The notes: generated by a model from the letters alone, not told the origin. DNA of 64,000 bases from Kluyvera genomosp. 3 (GCA_002211745.1 CP022114.1:1240001-1304000); one strand, 5' to 3'; counted from the stretch's first letter, positions 9,547 to 21,338 are shown. Translations and numbers: made by a program.

Positions 9547-11740
9547 CTAGAGGCGGCGCAGATGCCAGATGCGGCTGGTATAGTCGCGGCTCAGCGGCGG
9601 ATCAATCCACATTCCGCGATACAGCAACTCGTCGCCGCCAACCGGGGTATCCTCCTCGTCAATGCGGTAGCTGGCGCTTTCATCCAGACCGGCAAGACGC
9701 AGCAGACGCAGCGGCGCAGAAGCCTGGCTGACCAACGAGAAGGCCATCACCAGCGCTTCGCTCTGGTCCGGAGCGACAAACATCCATGCGGCAAAATCGC
9801 TGTTTTCCCACGGGCTAACCAGCCGCCAGAAGGTACCGAACTGCAACAGCTGGCGGTGCTGCTTATAGAAGGCAATTTGCTGTGTCACCGCCGCGTCGCG
9901 TTCGCTGTCGCTGCGCATCAGATCCAGCATCAGGCCATAGTTACCGCTCATCGCTACCGCGCCGCGCATCTCTATGCTGGTGCTACGTCCCATCTGATGG
10001 TTTGGCACCTCAGAGACGTGGGCGCACTGCATAATCGGTGGATAGAGTAAGCTGGTGGAGTACTGAATATGCACCCGCGAGGCGGCATCGGTGTTATCGC
10101 TGACCCAGGCCTGCGGCATGTAGTAAAGCATCCCTGGGTCGAAGCGTCCGCCTCCGCCCGCGCAGCATTCAAACAGAATGTCCGGGAAGCGGTGGGTCAG
10201 GGCGTCGAGTAAGGCATACACGCCGCGAATATAGCGGTGCGCCGTCTCCTGTTGGCACTCCGCTGACGCGGTGCTGGAGCCCACTTCCGTCATATTGCGG
10301 TTCATATCCCATTTGATGTAATCAATCGGGTGATCGGCCAGAAATGCGCTCATCTGATCGAGAATGTTGTCGCGAACCTCTTCGCGACCGAGGTCGAGAA
10401 TATACTGGTTGCGCCCTTCCGATAGCGGCTGATCGCCCGCGTTGAGCACCCAGTCCGGATGCTGGCGAAACAGCTCGCTGCGCCGGGAGATCATCTCCGG
10501 TTCAAACCACAGACCAAACTTCATCTCCATGGCGTGTACGCTGTCAATCAGCGGTCGCAGCCCTGCGGGAATTTCTGCGTGTTAACGAACCAGTCGCCCA
10601 GTGAAGAAGTATCGCCATTTCGCTCGCCGAACCAGCCGTCGTCGAGCATCAACAGTTCGACTCCAGCGATTTGGCGTTGGCGGCAAATTTCAGCAGCTTC
10701 TCCTCGTTAAAGTCGAAATAGGTGGACTCCCAGTTATTGGCGAGAATCGGGCGCGGCTGGTGGCGGTGCGGCCCGCGCGCGAGGTTATCGCGATACAGGG
10801 CGTGCAGCGTCTGCGACAGGCCGTTAAGGCCGCTATCGGACCAGGCCAGCACCGCTTCCGGCGCCTGAAACTGCTCGCCTGGCATCAACTGCCAGCCAAA
10901 ACCGTGCGGGTTGATACCCAACAGCAGGCGGGTCTGACGATAGGCATCGACCTCGGTGCGGGCGCTAAAGTTGCCGCTGTACACCAGATGGATGCCGCAG
11001 GCTTCGCCCTGCATTTCCGTCGTTTCCGGGCGCACCAGACCAATAAATGGCTGCTGGTGAGTGCTACTGGCGCCGCGCTTGCTGTCGAGCACGTTAATGC
11101 CAGGGTTTAGCGGTTGGCGATGCCACTGGCGCTCACGGGCCCAGGCTCCGGGGAACTGAATCTGCTGCCAGCGGTCGTCGGGTAAATCGATGCCGCAGCT
11201 AAGCGCCCGCAGCAGCCGCATAGGTTGCTGTGCGCGATTGGTGAAGCGCGCCGAGCGAGCGATAACCGCATGGTGGCGGAAAAGGGTATAGCTCAGCTCA
11301 ACTTCCAGATGCGTGACCGGATCGGCGAGGGTGACCAACAGCGTTTCAGCGTCATTGTCCTCTGCAACCCAGGTTGCGGGAAGCCCACAAAGCTCAGGCT
11401 TACCTGCTACGATACGGTGGCTGACGTAGTGCAGGTTACTCACCTGATGTCCGTTAGCGTAGCGCACCTCGAAGGCCGGTTCGCGATAGTCGCCCGCACC
11501 GTGGCCAGGATACTCCTGCGGCGCGGTGTCCAGCGAAAAGGTGCGGTCCGGCCAGCCCGCCGGCGTCGGCGAAAATGAGGAGCGATCCAGCGCGGGATAG
11601 TCGTAGCCGGTGCTCCAGGCGCTCAGTCGTTTACCCCAATAGCAGTGCGCCAAATAGCGGCCGTGAGCGATAGCCATCACGTAGCTAATAGTGTCGTTCT
11701 GCAGGTGAAAGGTCTGGGTCTTTTCATTCCAGATAATCAT
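9547..11740 (-). CDS. GH36 alpha-galactosidase (cytoplasmic), frameshifted
   Basis: Retaining alpha-galactosidase of about 730 residues that releases terminal alpha-linked galactose from melibiose- or raffinose-type sugars; no signal peptide, so cytoplasmic. Order: N-terminal beta-supersandwich (1-330), barrel with LANNWESTYFDFNEEK, the nucleophile motif YIKWDMNR, the cysteine-glycine motif ECCAGGGGRFDPG and the acid/base motif WVSDNTDA, then a C-terminal beta domain. These are the standard GH36 RafA/AgaA signatures. Frame breaks near 10662 and 10567, each one base short in a G run. Its ATG overlaps the symporter stop by four bases (ATGA), so uptake and cleavage are translationally coupled. 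E. coli MelA is unrelated (GH4). Confidence 0.92.
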
Positions 11741-13122
11741 GGTGTCACTTCCTGCGGTTTTTTATTACGATTGTGAATATCATCGAGAATTTCGAAGAAG
11801 CGTTTTTCGGTAATTTCATATTTTGCCAGCGGCAGCAAACTTAAAATGGTCAGGATGCCGGGGATCAGCGTGAAAAATAATCCAATCCATAGCGCGGCCT
11901 GATCGGTTTGCACCGCATGTGGAACATATCCGGCCAGGATAAACAGAAACCGCCAATAGCACCGCCGATGGCACCGGAAAGTTTGGTTTTAAATATATTG
12001 AGTGAGAACACCATTCCTTCCGAGCGGTTACCGCTAATCCATTCACCATATTCCACACAGTCAGCCACCATGGAATAAAGCGCAATTTGCCCAACACCGC
12101 CAAAGAATGGGCCAGGGTACCAATGATAAAAATCATTGAGATATTGCTCTGGAAGAAGAATAGCCCCATACAGGACAATGACATTAAAAAGCTGCTATAA
12201 ATTGCGGTATTCTTTTTGCCTATTTTAGCCGAGATAAATGGCGAGGCGATGGCACCGGCGACCTGGGCTATCTGCGACACTGTCAAAAATGCGGCAAGCG
12301 CCACCTCAGCATTCAGGTTATAGATAAAAAAATACAGCTGGAAGGTGCCGCGAATAATACCTATCAGTTCCAGCATAAACATCCCGATAAGTAAATAACG
12401 CAACGGTCTGTTTTGTTTCAGTAGCGTCCAGAAGCCTTTAAAACTCTGGCGTTCTTTACGTGGTACGGCGTATTTTTCTTTGACGCCGAAGAAAGTTATC
12501 AGCATACAGATTAAGAAGATGGCGCTGAAAACCAGAGATACCCCCACCAGCTGCCAACGAACTTGACCAGCCACAAAGTTGAGGCGCTGACCGTCAGAAA
12601 GCCAAAGGTGGCAATGGTTCTGGGTATGGTAATGACCTTTGTACGCTCTGTTGGATCCTGGGTAATAGCCGCGGACAGTGACCAGTAGGGAATATCAATG
12701 ACCGCAAAACAGATGCTCCAGAGAATGTAGGTCGCATAGGCGTATACTAATTTCCCAGCCTCTGATAAATCAGGGCTTAAAAAACAGGCAACGGTGGTCA
12801 GTGATACCAGAATGCTGCCGACGAGGATCCAGGGTCTGAATTTCCCCATTTTTGTGTGAGTATTATCAACCAGAATGCCCAGCGCAATATCAGTTGCGCC
12901 ATCGACCAGTCTGGCGACTAAAAAAAGTAAACCAACGGCGGCAGCCTTAATGCCAAAACTATCGGTATAATAAAGCATCAAATATATAGCGATGAACGCA
13001 TACATCACGTTCGCGCCATAGCTTCCCATGCCATAGGATATTGCGGTGGTCCACGATACTTTATCTCGTGGATAATGTTTTTTTTCTACAGCCGCTTCTG
13101 CACTTGAACTGGTTAACTCCAT
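11737..13122 (-). CDS. GPH-family sugar:cation symporter (frameshifted)
   Basis: Twelve-helix inner membrane symporter of the glycoside-pentoside-hexuronide family (MelB relatives), about 462 residues. The N-terminal half shows the family signature RLVDGATDIALGILVDNT, then KMGKFRPWIL and an amphipathic loop; helix-rich segments continue to a cytoplasmic tail ending NRNKKPQEVTP. It imports glycosides with Na+ or H+; the coupled downstream GH36 enzyme makes an alpha-galactoside the likely substrate (inference). Frame breaks near 12560, 12090, 11930 and 11840. First gene of the minus-strand sugar operon; the 167-bp gap to yphH holds the likely promoter. Confidence 0.88.
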
Positions 13123-13236
13123 TTGAGTTCCCCTGAATTGAATAAATGATCGGATTTAACGACAATGAACTTCAACTTTCGGGTGGTAGCGTAGAGCAAC
13201 CAGTGCTGGCGGACTTTGCGCCGAGATTTATATTTC

Positions 13237-13253
13237 AGTAAACAAAGATTACT
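13237..13253. promoter_or_regulatory. Candidate operator upstream of the symporter-galactosidase operon
   Basis: AGTAA and TTACT form an inverted repeat with a 7-bp AT-rich spacer in the gap between the symporter start (13122) and the yphH stop (13290), next to a TATAAA-like sequence on the minus strand. ROK repressors bind AT-rich inverted repeats of similar size, so YphH is a candidate ligand; this is inference from position and symmetry. Confidence 0.3.
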
Positions 13254-13289
13254 AATCGTCTTTCACGGATTAACCATAGCCTAAAGAGA

Positions 13290-14485
13290 TCAGGCCTGTG
13301 CCAACGCCGCTTCAACAAATAAATAGCCGATGCCGGTAATCTGCTGCTGACGGGTCAGATTGCCAAAACCAATCTGCGTCTGACGAGTGCGCACCGCGTC
13401 GCCCTGGTCAAAGGGAGTAAAGCCGATTTGCTGGTAGATAGTCTCTAGCCAGCGCTCACCAAACTCACAGCTGCGGCCATAAAACCAGATTTGATTAATA
13501 TTTAATATATTCAGAAGGTTATAAAGCGTCAGTCCGATAGCGTTCGCCGCCAGTTCAACCCACTGCACGACCTGCTCATCACCGTTATGCCAGGCGTCAA
13601 TCAGCTGCCTGCTGGTCATGGCCTGGGATCTAAATCGGGCGTCGTCGGGCGCGATTTCAGCCAGACTCGGGCCTGCTTTTTCAGCGCTGAGAGTGATGCG
13701 ACGGTTTCCAGGCAGCCGTAACGTCCGCAGTCGCAGGCGATGCCGTCGCGGTCAAAAATGGTATGGCCGATTTGCCCGCTGCCGTTGAGCATGCCGCGAT
13801 AGATTTGGCCGTTGATGACAAACGACGAACCGATGCCGTAGTCGACGTTGACGATGCAGAAATCCTGACGGTTGCTGCCGTTTTGCCACTTCTCCGCCAG
13901 CGCCAGCATGATGCAGTCGTTATCCACCCGCACCGATACACGTAGTCGTTCTTCCAGCAGATATTTAATTTCCACCGGTTTTTTCCACGGTGCCTGCGGC
14001 ATGGTTTGCGATACGCCAGTATCCGGGTCGACCTGACCGTGAACCCCCAGCGCCAGATTGATAATCCTGCCGGGGCAATTTTTCTGCTGCTGACGCCATA
14101 AATCTTCAATGGCGGTCAGCAGCGCTTCCGGCGTTGGGGCGTTGACTTGGGTGTGACGAAAATCGCCAACCGGCGTCATCTGCGCATCAATTAGCTGGCT
14201 CTCAATGCTGGTCGGTGTCACGTTCATGCACAGAATCAGCGGCCCGTCGTTGGGGATCTGATAGTGCCCGCTGTTCATTCCCCGCGAGCTGAGGTTTTCG
14301 CTGGAGTGGCTGAGTTTGCCTTCGCTAACCAGTTCGTCGAGGATTTTGCTGACCGCCGGAATGGATAACCCGGTGTGCGTGGCGAGTTGCGATTTACTCA
14401 AACGCTTATAGCGCCAAATCAGCGCCATTATCGCCCGGCGGTTGTGCTGCCTTACCGTTTGGTTATTCAGTCCTGCTATCTGCAT
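13290..14485 (-). CDS. yphH: ROK-family transcriptional regulator YphH (frameshifted)
   Basis: Sugar-responsive regulator of about 398 residues, the size of E. coli YphH. N-terminal winged helix (AIMALIWRYKRLSKSQLATH then GLSIPAVSKILDELVSEG) is followed by a ROK sugar-kinase-like domain with VDNDCIMLALAE, the DYGIGSSFVINGQIYRG loop, the GQIGHTIFD segment and the zinc-type motif CDCGRYGCLE. Start at 14485 (MQIAGLNNQTVRQ) has AAGG upstream; an ATG at 14527 is possible. The frame breaks in a C run near 13626. It is divergent from yphG and upstream of the alpha-galactoside operon on the same strand, so it probably controls one or both. In E. coli yphH sits beside yphG in the same way. Confidence 0.9.
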
Positions 14486-14600
14486 CTTACTAAACCTTGT
14501 TAATTGTAATGCGTGAGCATCGCGCAATTTACCGGAAATTAACTCCTCTACACTGCCATCCTATCGTATTTCACTGTGTTTTGTTTACTGGAGAATGGTT

Positions 14601-17600
14601 ATGTACGGAGTGGTTAAGGTCTGGCAAGAGACCCTTACGTTGCCAACGTGGACAACGGGCAACGAAGACGCAAACCCGATGTTTCTCGAAAAGCGTGTGT
14701 ATCAGGGGTCGTCGGCGCGGTGTATCCCTATGGCGTGATTGATACGCTGACCGGCGAGCGGGAGATGCGCGAGTATCAGGGATCTGGATGGAGAATGACT
14801 TTGTGCGCATTCTGCTGCTGCCGGAGCTGGGCGGGCGTATTCATCGTGCGTATGACAAGGTCAAACAGCGCGATTTCGTCTACTACAACGAAGTGGTGAA
14901 ACCTGCGCTGGTTGGGCTATTGGGGCCGTGGATTTCCGGCGGCATTGAGTTCAACTGGCCGCAGCACCATCGCCCAACCACCTTTATGCCCGTCGACTTC
15001 ACTATTACGCAAGGCGAACACGGTGAACAAACGGTGTGGATGGGCGAGGTCGAGCCGATGCGCGGCTTGCAACTGATGGCTGGTTTCACGCTGTACCCGG
15101 ACCGGGCGCTGGTGGAAATCACCGGCAAAGTGTTTAACGGCAACGCCACGCCGCGCCACTTCCTGTGGTGGTCAAACCCGGCGGTGAAGGGTGGCGACGA
15201 TCACCAGAGCGTGTTCCCACCGGATGTGACGGCGGTATTCGACCACGGTAAGCGCGATGTCTCTGCGTTCCCAATTGCGACTGGCACATACTACAAAGTC
15301 GATTACTCGGCGGGTGTGGATATTTCACGCTACAAAAACGTGCCGGTGCCAACCTCCTACATGGCGGAAAAGTCAGCGTATGATTTTGTCGGCGCCTGGC
15401 ATCACGGCGAGCGCGGTGGCTTGCTGCATGTGGCTGATCACCACGTCTCGCCTGGGAAAAAACAGTGGACGTGGGGGCATGGTGAGTTTGGTCAGGCCTG
15501 GGACCGGCAGTTGACCGACGACAACGGCCCTTACATTGAACTGATGACCGGGGTGTATACCGACAACCAACCTGACTTCACCTGGCTTGCGCCGTATGAA
15601 GAGAAGGTTTTCGTGCAGAATTTCCTGCCCTACAGTGAGCTATCTTCGGTGCAGAACGCCAGCACCCGGCTGGTGATGCGTCTTGAACGTCAGGCGTCGC
15701 AGCTGGCGCTGGGCTGTATGCCGTTGCGCCGTTGCACGATGTGCGGGTGGAAATTCGCGATGGCGAGCAGACATTGTGGCATACGCAGGTGACGCTGGAG
15801 CCGGGCGAAAGCTGGCAGGAGACGCTGGCGGAGAGTTGGCCGCAGCGCCTGACCATGGCGGTACTAGCCAGCGATGGTACGCCGCTGTTGCACTATGAGG
15901 AGCACATTCCCGAAGCGACGCCGCTGCCCAACGCCGCCAGCGCACCGAAGCTGCCGCAGGAACTGCATAACCCTGAAGAACTCTATTTCATCGGCCAACA
16001 TATTGAGCAGTACAACCACGCCAGCCGCTCCGCCGAGGATTACTACCGTCGGGCCATTGAACTGGATCCGGAGGACTATCGCAATAACGTGGCGCTGGGC
16101 AATCTGGCGCTGAACCGTGCCGACTGGCTGATGGCGCAGCGCTGCGCCGAAGCGGCGCTGGCGCGAGCCCATCGACTGAACAAGAACCCGCGCGACGGAG
16201 AAGCCAGTCTGCTGCTGGGAGCGGCTTTCGAGCGTCAGGGCGAAGTGAGCAAAGCGTGGGATAGCTACTATAAGGCAAGCTGGAGCGGCAACTGCCGCGA
16301 TGCGGCGTTTTATTCGCTGGCACGGTTGGCGATGGCGCGCGGCGATGAGGCCGACGCGCTGGCAAAGGTTGAACTCAGTCTGCAGTTTAACGCCAGTAAT
16401 AACCTGGCGATGGCGCTGAAAGCGCTGGCGCTGGCAACAACTCAGAGCCAACGGGCGGCGTTGACCTATATTGACCAGGCGTTGAAAACGCACCCGCTGA
16501 GCTATGCGTTGCACTACGCGCGTTGGGCCATTAGCGGCGATGCGGCGTCGGGCGACGCCCTGCGTCAGGTGACCGGGGACGAGGTATTAACGCCAGTACG
16601 CTGGCGGGGTGGCTGGTATCGCTGGGTAAAAAGCAGGCGGCTCGCGAATTGCTGGCGCTGCTGGACTGTCAGGAGACGCTGCCGCTGCTCTGGCAAGCTT
16701 CGCTCTGCGATAATCCGCAGCCATATCTACTTAATGCCCAGCGCTGTTTTGCCAAATGCGTCCGCTTCCCTAATACGCTCGATGAAGTGGTGATGCTGCA
16801 ATCTCTGCAACAGGACGCCTTTGCCTGTTATCTGCTTGGTTGCTTCTGGTACAGCAAACGTCGCTATGATGAGGCCGTCGCCTGCTGGCAGCAGACGCTG
16901 GTGCAGCAACCTGAATTTGCGCCAGCGCATCGTCTGTTGGGGATCTACACCTGGAATAAACAGCATAACGCCGTGCAGGCGAGCGAATACCTTCAGCGAG
17001 CGGTAGCTCTGGAACCAGACAACGCACGCTTCCTGTTTGAGCTGGATTATCTCAACAAACAGCAGGGTCAGAGCCGGGAAGCGCGACTGGCGCTACTGAC
17101 GCCGCGCCGCGAGGTGGTGCTCAAGCGTGACGATCTTACCGCCGAGATGCTCAGCCTGTGGAACGGCGTGGGGGAATATGCGCAGGCGGCGCAGGTGCTG
17201 CGCGAACGTGATTTCCATCCCTGGGAGGGCGGGGAAGGGAAGGTGACAGGTCAGTATTTGCTTAACCAGATCCACCGCGCACTGGCGGCGATAGCCCAGG
17301 GCGATAGCGGGCTGGCGATAGAGCTGCTACAGCAGGGGCTACGCTATCCGCTGAACCTGGGGAAGGGCGCTTGCCGGGGCAGACTGATAACGACATCTGG
17401 TATCTGCTGGCGCATTGCCATCAACTGCGAGGTGAGGACGCGCTAGCCGCTCAGGCGCTGACGCTGGCACTGCAGGGGGATTCCGGGTTGAGCGCCGGGC
17501 GTTACTACAACGACCAGCCTGCTGATTATTTGTTCTGGCAGGGCATGGCGATGCGGGCAAACGGCCAGTCTTCTCAGGCGGATGCACATTTTCACAGCTT

Positions 17601-17862
17601 CCTCGATTGGGTGGAAAAACAGCGAGATTGCGTGCCGGAAACGGACTTCTTCGCCGTATCGCTGCCGGATCTGGTGGCGCTGGATGCCAGCCCGGCGCTG
17701 CGTCATCAGCAGCACTGTCTGTTTATTGAGGCGCTGGGGAATTTGGGGCTCGGTCATCGGCAGGCCTGTCAGCGAGCCATGACGATGCTGCTGGCGCTGA
17801 ATCCGGCTCACGATAAAGCGCTGTTGATAAATCATGCGCTGACCATTGGCCTGTTTGACTAA
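14601..17862 (+). CDS. yphG: YphG: DUF5107 domain plus TPR protein (frameshifted)
   Basis: Protein of about 1088 residues, close to E. coli YphG (1093). The N-terminal 350 residues are a beta-rich DUF5107 domain that resembles the galactose-mutarotase fold (WMGEVEPMRGLQLMAGFTLY, HFLWWSNPAVKGGDDHQSVF). The C-terminal two-thirds is helical repeat, with many A/L/Y patterned TPR-like units such as YYRRAIELDPEDYRNNVALG and EYLQRAVALEPDNARFLFEL. No signal peptide. Start at 14601 has GGAG seven bases upstream. Frame breaks near 14718, 14782, 15715, 16595 and 17365. Role unknown; divergence from yphH and linkage to the epimerase yphB argue for a part in sugar handling (inference). Confidence 0.9.
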
Positions 17863-17910
17863 CCCTCAGCAGCCGGGCGGTAGAACGCCCGGCGCTATTC
17901 TGGAACGCTA

Positions 17911-18743
17911 ATGACGCAAATACGCTTACTAAGCGCGGAACTGGAAGCGACGATAGACCCGCAGGGCGGAAAAGTGCTGCGGCTCATCTCTCGTCCTCAG
18001 GAGCTTCCTGTGCTGTATGAGAATCCGGCGGGCGGTTTGTTCCCGATGCTGCCTGTTGCCAACCGGGTGGCGGGTAACCGCTTTATTTTTCAGGGACGGG
18101 AAATTGTGCTGCCGCGCCACGCAGCGGATGCGGATTTCTTTCTGCATGGCGATGGCTGGCTGCGACGCTGGGAGGTGGTGGAAAGCGGCGAAGGTGACTG
18201 CGTACTTCAGTTGCGCTGCCAGCATGTCTGCGGTTTCGATTATCTGGCGCAGATTCGCTATCAGTTGCAACAAAATCAGCTTACCGCGGTGCTGACGTTA
18301 ACCCACTGCGGTGCAGTTCCAATGCCTTACGGTGGTGGTTTTCATCCCTGGTTTACCTTCGATAAACAGAGTCAGGTGCAGTTTCAGGCCAGCGGCTACT
18401 GGCCCGAGGGTGAGCAGCACCTGCCGCGCGACTGGCAGGGTACGCTGCCAGGCTATGCTGATTTTTCACAGCCGCAGTACGGTGAGGATACATGGCTTAA
18501 TGTAGGCTACTCCGGCTGGAATGGATGTGCGAAGGTGCTTAGTGATGTGATGGATATCACAATTACTTCGCAAACTCCGTGGCTAATGCTTTTCAGAATG
18601 CGGGGTGAACCGTTCATTTGCCTCGAACCTCAGAGCCACCGGTGAATGCCCACAACATGGATGGGCAGCCTGGATTGCGGGTTTTGGGGGCCGGAGATGT
18701 GCTGGAATTTACGATGAAAATCACGGTACAACGTCGGAAATAG
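17911..18743 (+). CDS. yphB: Aldose 1-epimerase family protein YphB (frameshifted near the end)
   Basis: Galactose mutarotase-like enzyme of about 277 residues, expected to interconvert anomers of a hexose or related sugar. It carries LPVANRVAGNRFIFQGRE (sugar-binding NR region), the histidine motif FLHGDGWLRRW and GGGFHPWFTF, then an acidic residue in ICLEPQSHPVNA. The frame breaks at the C run near 18640; restoring one base extends the protein from PQSHPVNAHNMDGQPG to an end at 18741-18743 (TAG). It follows yphG after 48 bp and is probably co-transcribed. A mutarotase next to alpha-galactosidase genes is consistent with galactose use, but the natural substrate of YphB is not established. 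Confidence 0.9.
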
Positions 18744-18812
18744 CGCTTTTTCGCTCTCTTGCGCCAGCGCGTATTTATCGCCAGACTATCGCCTCCATAA
18801 CGGGAGGAACCC

Positions 18813-19948
18813 ATGGTTTTGCACTCCACGCGCTGGCTGGCGCTCAGTTACTTCACCTACTTCTTTAGCTACGGTATTTTTCTGCCTTTCTGGAGCGTCT
18901 GGCTCAAAGGCGCGGGGCTCTCTCCCGAAACCATCGGTTTGCTGCTCGGCGCCGGGCTGGTGGCCCGTTTTCTCGGCAGCCTGCTGATTGCGCCGCGGGT
19001 GAGCGACCCTCGAAACTGATTAGCGTTCTGCGCATTCTGGCGTTGATGACGCTGCTGTTCGCGCTGGCCTTCTGGGCGGGCAGCAACGTAGCGTGGCTGA
19101 TGGTGGTGATGATTGGCTTCAACCTCTTTTTCTCACCGCTGGTGCCGCTGACCGATGCGCTGGCCAATACCTGGCAAAAACAGATAACCATGGACTATGG
19201 TCGGGTGCGCCTGTGGGGGTCGATTGCCTTTGTGATTGGCTCGGCGTTGACCGGCAAGCTGGTGAGCTTGTTTGACTATCATGTGATTCTGCTGATGCTG
19301 AGTCTGGGCGTTGCTTCGATGCTGCTGGGCATGTTGCTGAAGCCGTCGGTGATGCCGCTCGGCGAGTCCCGTCACCAGGAATCAGTGGGCTGGCCGGCCT
19401 GGTGCGCGCTGGTGGTACAAAACTGGCGTTTCCTTGCCTGCGTTAGCCTGCTGCAAGGCGCGCACGCGGCCTATTACGGGTTTAGCGCGATTTTCTGGGA
19501 AGGCGCAGGCTACTCGGCGTCGGCAATTGGCTATCTTTGGTCGTTAGGCGTGGTGGCGGAAGTGCTGACCTTTGCCCTGAGCAAAAAAGTGTTTCGTCGC
19601 TTTAGCGCGCGGGACTTACTGCTGCTCTCCGCCATTTGCGGCGTGATTCGCTGGGGGCTGATGGGCTGGACCACCAGCTTACCGTGGCTGATTTTGATTC
19701 AGATCCTCCACTGCGGCACCTTCACCGTCTGCCATCTGGCGGCTATGCGCTACATTGCCGCGCGCCAGGGCAGCGAAGTGATTCGCCTGCAGGCGGTCTA
19801 CTCGGCGGTGGCAATGGGCGGCAGCATTGCGGTGATGACCATGTTTGCGGGCTTCCTCTACCAGCATCTGCACCAGGGGCTGTTCTGGGTGATGGCGCTG
19901 GTGGCCCTGCCTGCGCTGGTGCTGCGGCCAAAAGCCGTCGTCCGCTAG
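18813..19948 (+). CDS. hcaT: HcaT, MFS 3-phenylpropionate transporter (frameshifted)
   Basis: Twelve-helix major facilitator of about 379 residues, annotated in E. coli as the 3-phenylpropionate/cinnamate transporter. It starts MVLHSTRWLALSYFTYFFSY with the family motif FLPFWSVWLKGAGLSPETIG and contains YGRVRLWGSIAFVIGSALTG. The frame breaks near 19010 in GACCCTCG, where restoring a C rejoins VSDPSKLISVLR. No hca dioxygenase genes follow here, so the transporter stands alone with csiE as in the E. coli flank. Its last four bases overlap the convergent csiE gene. Confidence 0.93.
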
Positions 19949-21222
19949 GTTTCGAGGATCTGGCAGATACGCTGCTGCTGGTGTTCGCTGAGCGACTGCT
20001 CGGCGTGGATCAGCGGCGGCGAAAACAGCGGCAGCACAATCGCGTAAGGCGATATCACCAGCGTGCTGTCCTTTGGCGCTCCTTCTTTCTGGAAAATATG
20101 TGCCGCCAGATATTTCACGTTGAGCGGCAGCAGGGTCAGCTCACGCAGTTGCTGCTCAATCTCCTGTTCCAGCGCCGGGTTATCGCCGGTCAGTAATACC
20201 ACCTGTTTCTCGTGCAGCTCGCTCTCCTGCATTAACCCCGCGCCGAAAATCACCGCAATCAGCGCCGCTTCGTCATCGCTGAAGCGCAGGGCGTAACGCG
20301 TTTCAAAATCAGCCAGCGCGCTGCGGGTGGTGCGAATTAAGCGCGGATAGAGGCGATGGATCTCCTCCGGTAGATGATGATCGATGCCGATCCCGAACAC
20401 ACAGCGGTTGAGCGCCTGCGATAAATGAACATAAAGCTGGTTGTGCAGCGCGCGTTCGTCGGTAAAGTGACATCCGGCAAGCTGCTGGAAGCGATCGATC
20501 AGATGGGATATCGCCAGATGTAGCTGCTGCTCCCGCTGGCGGCCATCGTCGTGCGGATTGGGGATTTTCAACAGCATAAAGAGTAGGGCGAGGAAATGCT
20601 GTTCATAAGGGTCAGGCGTCTGCATAACACGGCGCTGCCAGTGGCGCACGATATCTGCCGCCATCTGGTATTCGTCGGTCGACTGGGTCCAGGCGCTTTG
20701 CAATGTTGTGAACCGGGGGCTGACACCCTGATGATGTTGCAGCAGACAATATTGTAAAAACAGGCGTAAAAACTGACCGTCCCGGCACTCAAACTCGCGT
20801 TCCAGGCTGCGGGCACAGCGGTTAACCAGCGCCTGGAGGTTGGTTTCATCATACAGCGTTCGGGCAATTTTCAGCTGTTTCAGCTGCGTTTTGATAGCCG
20901 GTGTAAAATGGTTGGCGACAAAATGCGGGCATAGCCGCAACGCACGGCGCAGCCAATGCAGCAGACACAGGCGCAGGTCGAGGGTGGTGCCTTCAATCCG
21001 ATAGCTGCCATCCGCCTGAGTGGCGATTGCCAGACGATGGTAACGCTCAATCTCCTCGCCGGCGTCAACGATATCTTGCCGGGCGGTTGAAACATCGACA
21101 TTATTCACCATGCCAATGTATTCCGCGGTAATGGTATGCCCTGGGAGATACAGCATCAGCAGCGCCTGGCAGCGGCGCTGGGGACTGGAAAGCACAGATG
21201 GCGGTTCAAGTACGGTCATCAT
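19945..21222 (-). CDS. csiE: CsiE, stationary-phase inducible PRD-domain protein
   Basis: Intact 425-residue protein, matching E. coli CsiE (426). N-terminal helix-turn-helix-like part (LLMLYLPGHTITAEYIGMVN), then two PTS regulation domain-like regions with conserved histidines (LAISHLIDRFQQL and VHLSQALNRCVFGIGIDHHL), like BglG-type antiterminators but without a convincing RNA-binding domain. In E. coli csiE is induced on carbon starvation through sigma-S and cAMP-CRP; its molecular role is unknown. It is convergent with hcaT, overlapping by four bases. Confidence 0.94.
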   Translation of the reverse strand: MMTVLEPPSVLSSPQRRCQALLMLYLPGHTITAEYIGMVNNVDVSTARQDIVDAGEEIERYHRLAIATQADGSYRIEGTTLDLRLCLLHWLRRALRLCPHFVANHFTPAIKTQLKQLKIARTLYDETNLQALVNRCARSLEREFECRDGQFLRLFLQYCLLQHHQGVSPRFTTLQSAWTQSTDEYQMAADIVRHWQRRVMQTPDPYEQHFLALLFMLLKIPNPHDDGRQREQQLHLAISHLIDRFQQLAGCHFTDERALHNQLYVHLSQALNRCVFGIGIDHHLPEEIHRLYPRLIRTTRSALADFETRYALRFSDDEAALIAVIFGAGLMQESELHEKQVVLLTGDNPALEQEIEQQLRELTLLPLNVKYLAAHIFQKEGAPKDSTLVISPYAIVLPLFSPPLIHAEQSLSEHQQQRICQILET

Positions 21223-21253
21223 CAGCTAGATCCAGTTTTAGGTAACCAGGATT

Positions 21254-21261
21254 AAGGATAG
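21254..21261 (-). promoter_or_regulatory. Candidate sigma-S type -10 element of csiE
   Basis: CTATCCTT on the minus strand, 32 bases before the csiE start, resembles the CTAYACTT -10 preferred by sigma-S. This fits the known stationary-phase induction of csiE, but no convincing -35 is seen. Confidence 0.35.
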
Positions 21262-21338
21262 ACAAAAGATAGCGGCGACCACGGCGCTTTCGCTAAGGAA
21301 TGCTGGCGACGCTCACAGAATTTTTCACTGAGGAACGG

